NCBI GenBank assembly: GCA_002503845.1
Contig: DASO01000010.1
Coordinates: 29,840-60,606, forward strand
DNA: 30,767 nt
Direction of reading: 5' to 3'
Source of the DNA: Euryarchaeota archaeon UBA24
Lineage (GTDB): Archaea; Halobacteriota; Halobacteria; Halobacteriales; Hikarchaeaceae
In this document: positions 24,813 through 30,767 of the stretch, piece by piece
Layout: every line of letters starts with the position of its first letter
How positions within the stretch are numbered: the stretch's first letter is position 1
Notes under the pieces: model-generated
The model's input: only the letters and a program-made list of their open reading frames with translations
Told to the model about the DNA's origin: nothing
Databases searched by the model: none
Program-made: the position numbers and the translations under genes

Positions 24813-24880
24813 ATAGAGAATAAGTACGCCCATATGTAAAACAGATCGGGTTTATGCAGAGAGGGTAGATGGGTGCAGTA

Positions 24881-26170
24881 TTAGTCTTGATTTGAAGAAG
24901 GCATGTAGATGCGTTTGCTGTAAAGTAGTGCAATGGGTATCCCAGATATGAGAAGGACAAATACTAAATATAAAAATCCAGTTCTCAGTCCAGCAATGTC
25001 ACCAATATATCCTATGATAACAGGAGATGCGGCACCAAGTACCAACGCACCAGTCCATAGATAGGCAAATGTTCTCCCTTCTCGATCGGGGGGTGCTATT
25101 GAATTGATAAGAGCATCTCTTGCAGGTGCAGAAGCCCACAAAGTTGCTCCGATTGCTATTGAGACTAAAAGTAGATTAGAGGGAGAGAGTTCGACTACTG
25201 CCAGAGTTGCAATTGAAATTGCTCCTGTTAAAACACAAGCCAATAGTATTACTCTAGAGTCGTACATATCTACGAGTTTTCCAACTATTAATTGGCTTAA
25301 TCCTGCAGAAATTAGGAGTACTGAAAAGTACCAACTTGCAGTGGAGGTAGAAGTGACAACGGTACCAAAGATTTCGAATGTATAACCATACAATTCATCA
25401 ATAAAGGCTGGGAAAAGAGCTCCAATACCATCGGCTGTGATTCCACGAATCGAAAAGTATGCCAGGATGGCTAGGATGGGGAAGACATAAGAACGGGGGT
25501 CGGATTTCCAGAAGCTAGAGGATTTGGAAGTAGACTTTTTAGAGGAAGTAGGTAGCGTGTCATACTCTTTCAAAATAGAAAATAAAAAGAATGCGTAAAC
25601 AAGTAAAAATATACCGAGGCCAATGAAAATTAGGGGCCAATCCCAGTAGATTACTAAAAATCCTAAGGCAGCAGGTCCAAGTCCATCTCCAAATTTTGCA
25701 GAACTCCCCCAAAGGCCGTATGCTCTTCCTTTGGATTCTGCAGGTATGTTTGCCGTGATAAGAGGATATCCGGCGGGGTGCAATAGACTAGACCCTGCAC
25801 CAGACAAGAACATAGCAAGCATCATCACTAAGAGTCGACAATCGAATAGATGTCCAAAAAGGGGGACTTCAAAAGCCAAAACAGAACTTGTTGCCCCAAT
25901 GGCAAATAGTACATAAGTAACACCATGTGTGCCAAATGCCAAGGGTAGTAAAATTCTCCGATCACTAGAATCCGCGACGATTCCAGAGGGTATTTGGAAT
26001 AATCCGGTACTGAATATTTGTATTGCAGGGAGAAGAGCAATTTGCCAAAGTGGTGCGCCGAAAAAAAACGCCCAGAGAGGAATAAGAGGAGGTATCATTC
26101 GGCGAGCGAAATGGTCTGTTCCGTGGGTAAAAGCCATTAATAATGCAAAATTAGAAGAATTATATTTCAT
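24881..26170 (-). CDS. MFS permease, tandem paralogue A
   Basis: A 429-residue transporter with about twelve helices. MFS motif A is SGIVADSSDRRILLP (about 61-75), with a second-half copy GKLVDMYDSRVIL. Distinctive strings shared with the next gene upstream include DHFARRMIPPLIP near the N-terminus, CRLLVMMLAMFLSGAG, AKFGDGLGPA, WKSDPR, ELYGYTFEIFGTVVTSTSTAS, PARDALI, EGRTFAYLWTGAL and a closing LLYSKRIYMP. It follows paralogue B by 21 bases. The substrate is unknown; the shared ST-rich string between helices 7 and 8 may mark a subfamily. Confidence 0.87.
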   Translation of the reverse strand: MKYNSSNFALLMAFTHGTDHFARRMIPPLIPLWAFFFGAPLWQIALLPAIQIFSTGLFQIPSGIVADSSDRRILLPLAFGTHGVTYVLFAIGATSSVLAFEVPLFGHLFDCRLLVMMLAMFLSGAGSSLLHPAGYPLITANIPAESKGRAYGLWGSSAKFGDGLGPAALGFLVIYWDWPLIFIGLGIFLLVYAFFLFSILKEYDTLPTSSKKSTSKSSSFWKSDPRSYVFPILAILAYFSIRGITADGIGALFPAFIDELYGYTFEIFGTVVTSTSTASWYFSVLLISAGLSQLIVGKLVDMYDSRVILLACVLTGAISIATLAVVELSPSNLLLVSIAIGATLWASAPARDALINSIAPPDREGRTFAYLWTGALVLGAASPVIIGYIGDIAGLRTGFLYLVFVLLISGIPIALLYSKRIYMPSSNQD

Positions 26171-26191
26171 ATGAGAATTTTCTGTTAAAAA

Positions 26192-27478
26192 CTAGGGTTC
26201 AGGGGGTAGATATATGTTCTTACTGTATAACAAAAAGAGCGGGAGGGCGGATAGAGCAATGAAAACGGCTATAATTGCGAAGGCAGTTCGGAGTCCACCG
26301 ATATCTCCAACATACCCTACGATTATGGGAGATACAGAGCCAAACAATAGGGCTCCAGTCCATAGATAGGCAAATGTCCTACCCTCCATTTCAGGAGGAG
26401 CTATTGCGCTGATAAGAGCATCTCTGGCGGGGGCTGCCCCCCAGATGGAAGCTCCAAGTAGCATTAAAATTAAAAGTAGTGCCATAGGAGATAAATCGAC
26501 GAAAGCAAGGGCAAAAATGGGAACCACTCCGATTATAGCAAATACTATTAATACAGTTCTTGGGTCGTATTTGTCAACAAGTTGGCCGCACCAAAGAGAG
26601 AAAAATGCTGCAGATAGTAGGGTCGCTGCATAATATAAACTGGCGGTTGAAGTAGACGTGATGACAGTTCCAAAAATTTCGAACGTGTAGCCATATAATT
26701 CGACGATAAAGGTCGGAATGAAAGTTCCCAATCCATCGTCCCCTACGCCCTTGATGGAGATGAAAGCCAACACTGCTATGAGAGGATATGTATAAACCCG
26801 AGGATCTGATTTCCAAACATTTGAAGATCCAAGTGCAACATCTTCTGAAAAGATAGGAGGGGAAGTGTCATAGTTACCCAACGCAGCGAATAAGAAAATC
26901 GCATAGATGATGTGGACTAATCCGAAGAATATGAAAATTAAAGGCCAATCCATATACAATAGCAATATACCCAAAACGGCAGGTCCAAGTCCATCTCCAA
27001 ATTTGGCTGCACTATTCCACATCCCGTATGCCCTTCCTTTGAGTTCTGGGGAAATATTTGAGGTAAGAAGAGGAAGTCCAGTGGGGTGTAAAACACTAGT
27101 CCCCATTCCTCCAAGGAACATAGCCAGCATCATTACTAATAATCGGGAATTGAAGGGATATCCGAGAATATCAGTGGTGAAATCTAGAAACGAACTGAAT
27201 GCGGCAAAGGTAAATAACAGATAACTCAATCCGAGAAGTCCAGTTCCAAAAGGTAATAAGTATCTTCGATCGCGTGAATCGGAGATGATACCAGCGGGTA
27301 TGTGAAAGATGGCACTTCCGAATAGTAATAGTGCAGGTATGAGTGCGATTTGCCAAAGGGGAGTTCCAAAAAGGAATGCCCATATTGGTATGAGAGGTGG
27401 GATGAGTCTCCTAGTGAAGTGGTCAAGCCCATGGGCGAAACTAAGCATAAGTGCAAAGCTTCTATCAGCGCGATTCAT
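26192..27478 (-). CDS. MFS permease, tandem paralogue B
   Basis: A 428-residue transporter that aligns end to end with the downstream gene at 24881, at roughly half identity by eye. Conserved blocks: DHFTRRLIPPLIP, AGIISDSRDRRYLLP (motif A), SRLLVMMLAMFLGGMG, HPTGLPLL, AAKFGDGLGPAVLG, WKSDPR, ELYGYTFEIFGTVITSTSTAS, PARDALISAIAPPE and EGRTFAYLWTGAL. It is a clear gene duplication. It begins MNRADRS, echoed by MNKIDRS in the third MFS gene 46 bases upstream, which suggests older kinship of all three. Confidence 0.87.
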   Translation of the reverse strand: MNRADRSFALMLSFAHGLDHFTRRLIPPLIPIWAFLFGTPLWQIALIPALLLFGSAIFHIPAGIISDSRDRRYLLPFGTGLLGLSYLLFTFAAFSSFLDFTTDILGYPFNSRLLVMMLAMFLGGMGTSVLHPTGLPLLTSNISPELKGRAYGMWNSAAKFGDGLGPAVLGILLLYMDWPLIFIFFGLVHIIYAIFLFAALGNYDTSPPIFSEDVALGSSNVWKSDPRVYTYPLIAVLAFISIKGVGDDGLGTFIPTFIVELYGYTFEIFGTVITSTSTASLYYAATLLSAAFFSLWCGQLVDKYDPRTVLIVFAIIGVVPIFALAFVDLSPMALLLILMLLGASIWGAAPARDALISAIAPPEMEGRTFAYLWTGALLFGSVSPIIVGYVGDIGGLRTAFAIIAVFIALSALPLFLLYSKNIYLPPEP

Positions 27479-27524
27479 TGAAAAAAAGATGGGTCGAGAG
27501 TACTACTTCTTTCCGGTCGAGACA

Positions 27525-28748
27525 TCAAGCGAGAAGATCGGGGTATGTAGATTTTTTTATCAAATAAATGAGAGAGGATGCGAATAACATTACCACGGCG
27601 AGTGTGGTGAAAAGGGCTAAAGGGCTAGAATATGTTAAAATTACACCCGCGGCTGCGGCTCCAAGTGCACCTATTCCATAAACACCTGTAAAAGTAATTC
27701 CAAACGACAATCCCCGTGTTTTTTCAGGGGTGTGGAGACCGATCAAAGTGGCTTGTAAGGGTTGGATGTAGAAAAGGGAAAATCCCAATGCGATCCCAAA
27801 TATGGCGAAAATTATTATTCCAGATTTGACTGCGGGTAAGAAAAGAAAGGCCAATAATGCAAGAGTGAAGTAGCCAATAAGAAGGGGTAATTCGGGTTTG
27901 AAACGGTCCGAAATTTTTCCTGCCACATATTGACCCAGTGCCCCGACGATTAGGATTCCGGCGTAGAAATAGTCAGAAGAATCAAAAGAAAATCCAATGA
28001 ATGAAATGGGATCAGTTTGGAGAATGGATAGCACCACAGGGAGGAATGTCAATATACTTCGATAGTAAAATCCATAAGAAACAACTAACACAAATATTAG
28101 TAAAAAAACACCGGCAAGAAGGGACTTAATATTATGAGAGGTTTGTTTTAGAGTATCACTTGATGCAAGGGTTTTGGTGTCAAGAGAGCCTGAAAATGTA
28201 TCTTCAATTTTTATTTGAGATGAAAGGATGGCAACCAATAAGGAGAGAGTGGCCAGAATTGATGCTACGTACCTCCAATCAAAATAATATAATAAAAATA
28301 GGGTTGCAAGGGGGCCGAATGCAGTTCCTATATTGCCTGCAATACCATGATAGGCATAAACGGTGCCTATAGATTTGACCTTTCTACTGATTAGAGAAAG
28401 TCCGGTTGGGTGATAGATACTAGCGGCAGTCCCCCATAAAAATAATGCCAATGCGATGGTGATCAAACTTGAAGATATACTTAATAAATAGAACGATGAT
28501 GCCATGCCAAGTAAACATAGTAAAATCAATTTTTTAGAACTAATGTGATCTGCGAGAATTCCACTAGGAAGAGAACCCAGGCCAAATAGACCATACCCTA
28601 CAGTAACGGTGAGGCCAATGATGGCAGGGGTGGTATTGAATTCGAAGAGCCAGATGGCGACAAAAATGGGAATAGAAAGTTCGAATATGTGCACGGTTGC
28701 ATGGGCCATCACGACGAACTTTAGAATTGAGCGGTCAATTTTATTCAA
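27525..28748 (-). CDS. MFS permease C (divergent member of the tandem set)
   Basis: A 407-residue, roughly twelve-helix transporter. Motif A is SGILADHISSKKLIL (about 61-75), followed by WGTAASIYHPTGLSLIS, which shares the HPTGL string with paralogue B. AGKISDRFKPELPLL is the second-half motif. It lacks the TFEIFGT block of A and B, so it is a more distant relative and may carry a different substrate. It starts with TTG at 28748; no in-frame ATG or GTG lies in the dozen codons before it, and MNKIDRS aligns with MNRADRS of paralogue B. Confidence 0.83.
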   Translation of the reverse strand: MNKIDRSILKFVVMAHATVHIFELSIPIFVAIWLFEFNTTPAIIGLTVTVGYGLFGLGSLPSGILADHISSKKLILLCLLGMASSFYLLSISSSLITIALALFLWGTAASIYHPTGLSLISRKVKSIGTVYAYHGIAGNIGTAFGPLATLFLLYYFDWRYVASILATLSLLVAILSSQIKIEDTFSGSLDTKTLASSDTLKQTSHNIKSLLAGVFLLIFVLVVSYGFYYRSILTFLPVVLSILQTDPISFIGFSFDSSDYFYAGILIVGALGQYVAGKISDRFKPELPLLIGYFTLALLAFLFLPAVKSGIIIFAIFGIALGFSLFYIQPLQATLIGLHTPEKTRGLSFGITFTGVYGIGALGAAAAGVILTYSSPLALFTTLAVVMLFASSLIYLIKKSTYPDLLA

Positions 28749-28848
28749 AAATGTGCCCCCAGAGTGTATACATGGAATGGTACCTATGAATTAGGGTTTG
28801 GTACAGTAGATAATGAACCTCACTAGGTTGGATGGAGGAAATTATCGA

Positions 28849-29166
28849 CTAATTGATTATTATTTTTCCAAGAATGGCAGATTTTGGAACTGGGCCAAAA
28901 TTATGACTATCATCACTACTAGTTGGGTCGGGGTTGTCCCCTGTGAGTGAAAATTCCCCCTCACCTTGGAGCTCAAAAATTCTTTTGATAATGAGCAAAT
29001 TAGAATGGAACGGGTGTTGTACGAGGACTACATCTCCGACCTTGGGTCTGGAACGTGAATAGGCCAGAGGATCGCATATTACTCTGTCACCATCGCTCAA
29101 CGTGGGCCACATACTAGAGCCACTAACAAGGACTTGGAATGGGCCGTCTAGCTTGCTCGGATCCAC
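28849..29166 (-). CDS. sodX: nickel superoxide dismutase maturation peptidase (SodX-like, S26 family)
   Basis: A 105-residue signal-peptidase-like serine protease expected to remove the Ni-SOD propeptide so that His1 can bind nickel. The catalytic serine is S18 in SGSSMWPTL, the lysine K61 in LLIIKRIF, and the box E region is LTGDNPDPTSSDDS (75-88). It lacks a transmembrane anchor, unlike ordinary signal peptidases. The start is GTG 29166, inside sodN, giving a 19-base overlap and tight translational coupling. The identification rests on both sequence and partner gene. Confidence 0.9.
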   Translation of the reverse strand: MDPSKLDGPFQVLVSGSSMWPTLSDGDRVICDPLAYSRSRPKVGDVVLVQHPFHSNLLIIKRIFELQGEGEFSLTGDNPDPTSSDDSHNFGPVPKSAILGKIIIN

Positions 29167-29597
29167 GGAACCTCACGCCCTTTGGTTGCCCAAAAGACAT
29201 TATGAATTTCTTCTATTATGTCCATGAGATCTTGTGCGTGAGAGGGACTTACTTCTACTTTACAGGCGCTACAGAGTTTAGTGGCTCTCCAGAAAAGATC
29301 ATGTAAGTTTGGGTTGGCTTCTAGGTGTTCGGGTTTGAAATAATCAGTCCAGAGAACCAATAATTCACTTTTCGTTAGATGGGCTTGCTCTTCTTTTATA
29401 GAGGCATACCTACTCATCGTGTTTAGAAATCCAGCCATTGCGGCCGTGTTGGAAGAATCGGGATGTTCTAAAGCCAACATTTTAGTTGTCATTGACTGTA
29501 CGGCTTCTGCTGCTATTCGTGCACTGGCCGGGTCGTAAACTCCACACGGTCCGTCGCAGTGGGCACTGGCTTTTATAGGGTTGGTGAAAGACACCAT
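29148..29597 (-). CDS. sodN: nickel-dependent superoxide dismutase
   Basis: Disproportionates superoxide with a single Ni ion. After a 12-residue propeptide (MVSFTNPIKASA), residues 13-23 are HCDGPCGVYDP, the nickel hook: in mature numbering His1, Cys2 and Cys6 bind Ni. The rest (about 135 residues) is the four-helix bundle, with PASARIAAEAVQSMTTKM following the hook. Length (149 aa) is normal. Gly at mature position 4 is, as I recall, also common in marine cyanobacterial Ni-SODs. The maturation peptidase overlaps its 3' end. A TATA element 26 bases upstream gives a leaderless transcript. Confidence 0.96.
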   Translation of the reverse strand: MVSFTNPIKASAHCDGPCGVYDPASARIAAEAVQSMTTKMLALEHPDSSNTAAMAGFLNTMSRYASIKEEQAHLTKSELLVLWTDYFKPEHLEANPNLHDLFWRATKLCSACKVEVSPSHAQDLMDIIEEIHNVFWATKGREVPWIRAS

Positions 29598-29616
29598 AAT
29601 ATGGGTCTTACTGGGA

Positions 29617-29629
29617 GCGATATAAAGGC
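29617..29629 (-). promoter_or_regulatory. sodN promoter (TATA element)
   Basis: On the minus strand GCCTTTATATCGC has a TTTATAT core centred at about 29623, 26 bases before ATG 29597. It occupies the 35-base gap after the unknown gene, so sodN-sodX has its own promoter and probably a leaderless mRNA. Confidence 0.6.
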
Positions 29630-29632
29630 TGT

Positions 29633-29947
29633 CTAGTGGTCTTTAGAATTGACAAAAGTTAGATAATAATCTATTGTAAATTCAGAGGGCATTTTAGAGA
29701 AATAATCATCTATCATTTTAGATCTTTTTTTGGGATCGTTAGAGGTGGTTATTTCATGTTCTAGGAGACGTCCCAACATGATAACAGAGTAAAAGGATCC
29801 ACGTCCATGTTCCATATTAGATAATAATTGATCAAGTTCGTCCTCACCCAAGACATCTTGATACATAGATTGGATTGCACGATAGGCAGGTGTAGTTACT
29901 CGGTGAGGATAATCCCATTCTTGAGAAGGTAATTTTTTAACTGCCAT
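29633..29947 (-). CDS. unrecognised small protein next to Ni-SOD
   Basis: From ATG 29947 a 104-residue soluble protein (MAVKKLPSQEWDYP...FVNSKDH). Alternative starts at 29956 and 29986 would overlap the upstream gene more. I do not recognise it. The middle (TPAYRAIQSMYQDVLGEDELDQLL, cited as pattern) and the stretch YSVIMLGRLLEHEI look helical, and aromatic residues cluster near the C-terminus (DYYLTFV). It has no cysteines, no signal peptide and no membrane segment. It overlaps the 3' end of the CxxC thioredoxin-fold gene by 11 bases and precedes sodN by 35 bases, so a role in redox or nickel handling is possible from context only. Confidence 0.65.
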   Translation of the reverse strand: MAVKKLPSQEWDYPHRVTTPAYRAIQSMYQDVLGEDELDQLLSNMEHGRGSFYSVIMLGRLLEHEITTSNDPKKRSKMIDDYFSKMPSEFTIDYYLTFVNSKDH

Positions 29948-30203
29948 AGTGTTCATCGAGATATGCGATGATGTCAGAACTTTCATATAAAAAAGTATCT
30001 GCTTCGGGATCGACTAAAAAAGGAACTTGGTCAACTCCACCAATTTTCATCATTGAATCATAGGATTGTTGGTTAGTGACTGTTCTCCCTCGATTGGACG
30101 TTAGGCGGGGGTTGTGAACTATATATGAAATGCCCAGTTCCATTAGCTTATCGCGCACTAAAACGCACCACGGACAGTTTTCTGCTTGGTATAATTCGAG
30201 CAT
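29937..30203 (-). CDS. glutaredoxin / glutathione S-transferase N-terminal domain protein
   Basis: An 88-residue thioredoxin-fold protein. It has the redox motif CPWC (C10, C13) after the first strand, the cis-proline loop QVPFLVD (59-65) and YESSDIIAYLDEHY (73-86), which matches the GST N-terminal domain. No C-terminal helical GST domain follows, so it probably acts as a glutaredoxin-like thiol carrier, perhaps with gamma-glutamylcysteine if the organism follows haloarchaeal thiol chemistry. Its stop lies inside the next gene. TATA-like TATTTAAAAG is centred about 29 bases before the ATG. Confidence 0.88.
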   Translation of the reverse strand: MLELYQAENCPWCVLVRDKLMELGISYIVHNPRLTSNRGRTVTNQQSYDSMMKIGGVDQVPFLVDPEADTFLYESSDIIAYLDEHYGS

Positions 30204-30225
30204 GTAGGCAGTGTTACGATACGTG

Positions 30226-30237
30226 AATATTTAAAAG
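30226..30237 (-). promoter_or_regulatory. TATA element of the thioredoxin-fold gene
   Basis: On the minus strand CTTTTAAATATT lies about 23-34 bases before ATG 30203, predicting a leader of only a few bases. It sits in the 110-base divergent region shared with the membrane-protein gene at 30314. Confidence 0.5.
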
Positions 30238-30264
30238 AGGTTTTTAGTTTTTCTATCTGTTTAG

Positions 30265-30289
30265 TTTAAAAACGCAGTAACATTTATCC
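30265..30289 (+). promoter_or_regulatory. two candidate TATA elements for the membrane-protein gene
   Basis: TTTAAAAAC (30265-30273) and TTTATCC (30283-30289) precede ATG 30314. The first gives a leader of about 20 bases, the second a leaderless transcript. The sequence does not decide between them. Confidence 0.4.
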
Positions 30290-30313
30290 TTTTTAGGGAT
30301 TTACCTGGCCAGT

Positions 30314-30760
30314 ATGGCAAATAAAACATTAGCCGAACTCGGGTTAAGCCCGTTTAACAAATTCTTAGTTGCATACTGGTTTAGTCTAGGTGCACTCGTG
30401 TTAGATCAAGTAATGACATTCTGGGGTTCCTGGATCCCTGCAATATTGGGAAATTCAATGACACTTCCTGATGGGTCACAGATAACATTAACTCTTGCAT
30501 CAGAACCTATTGGAGTTGGAATATTTGGAATAGGCGTGTCAATTGTAATATTGTACTCTGCATACCTACTTTATCAGAAAAAGAGAGTGGGAGCACTCTA
30601 TGCAATATCTGCAAACTGGCTAGGTGCGATGTATTGGCTTGCAGTTATCATGCCGGCCCAAGGTGTGGAAATGCCTGCTGCACTGGCACTCGGGTATTCA
30701 ATTGTGTTTATACTAGTGGCTGCAGGCCCAACACTTCTATTCCCAGACGAATACTCCTAA
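30314..30760 (+). CDS. four-helix membrane protein, unknown function
   Basis: A 148-residue protein with four hydrophobic segments, about 15-38, 66-88, 92-115 and 119-142. The loop between the first two (PAILGNSMTLPDGSQITLTLA) is polar and probably extracytoplasmic. A short QKKR motif after helix 2 marks the cytoplasmic side. There is no cysteine and no recognisable binding motif. The C-terminus ends FPDEYS just inside the window edge, so the gene is complete. It is divergent from the redox cluster. I do not recognise the family. Confidence 0.75.
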   Translation: MANKTLAELGLSPFNKFLVAYWFSLGALVLDQVMTFWGSWIPAILGNSMTLPDGSQITLTLASEPIGVGIFGIGVSIVILYSAYLLYQKKRVGALYAISANWLGAMYWLAVIMPAQGVEMPAALALGYSIVFILVAAGPTLLFPDEYS

Positions 30761-30767
30761 AATAGGG

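Noticed and set aside
28815..28828. AACCT-CACT-AGGTT hairpin between sodX and MFS C
   Set aside because: Only five base pairs and no T-run on the minus strand after it, so there is no good case for a terminator.
1..30767. CRISPR arrays, insertion sequences, integrase or attachment sites, defence cassettes
   Set aside because: I saw no regularly spaced repeats, transposase or integrase motifs, or defence-gene signatures. The only extended duplicated DNA is the tandem MFS pair, and the tRNA-Ser has no visible repeated 3' end in the window.

Overview
The window looks like a chromosomal segment of a euryarchaeon on, or next to, the haloarchaeal branch. It carries a full-length archaeal TFB whose zinc-ribbon and core text read like haloarchaeal TFBs, aIF2-beta, the alpha subunit of a 20S proteasome, SBDS, RNase P proteins Rnp2 and Rnp3, and several small families common in haloarchaea (DUF357, DUF555, UPF0058, a DUF5796-like protein, FUN14). 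Unlike typical haloarchaea, the DNA is visibly A+T-rich and the proteins are rich in lysine rather than strongly acidic. I infer a non-salt-in relative, for example a marine lineage such as Marine Group IV / 'Hikarchaeia'. That placement is an inference and was not tested. Genes are densely packed, no gene-free stretch reaches 300 bases, and I see no transposon, phage, CRISPR array or obvious pseudogene.

Layout. 1-2800: a small membrane protein, tRNA-Ser(UGA), and the aroA-aroC pair (minus strand). 2897-9972 (plus strand): an M24 aminopeptidase, a two-gene YeeE/YedE sulfur-type transporter, a TyrA-like prephenate dehydrogenase, an Rsm22/METTL17-like methyltransferase, an M20 peptidase and an M32 carboxypeptidase. 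10075-14977: a UvrD-type helicase, riboflavin synthase with a DUF5796-like partner, an MFS transporter (minus) and the RIB7-type riboflavin-pathway reductase. 14986-18725: thioredoxin reductase, DUF357, TFB, aIF2-beta, UPF0058 and DUF555. 18843-22072 (plus): an OGG-type DNA glycosylase, bifunctional NAD(P)HX repair enzyme, MoaC and FUN14. 22096-24812 (minus): rnp3-rnp2-psmA-SBDS. 24881-28748 (minus): three MFS permeases in a row, two of them clear tandem duplicates. 28849-30203 (minus): a thiol-redox protein, an unrecognised 104-117 aa protein, nickel superoxide dismutase and its dedicated maturation peptidase. 30314-30760: a four-helix membrane protein of unknown function.

Themes. Aromatic amino-acid synthesis is represented by aroA, aroC and tyrA; flavin synthesis by riboflavin synthase and the RIB7-type reductase; information processing by TFB, aIF2-beta, RNase P, SBDS and Rsm22; metabolite and DNA repair by NNR and OGG. 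Many genes have an A/T-rich TATA-like element about 24-30 bases before the start codon, which suggests leaderless or very short-leader mRNAs. The most distinctive accessory unit is the 28849-30203 redox island: a Ni-SOD with its SodX-like peptidase, a CxxC thioredoxin-fold protein and an unknown protein wedged between them.
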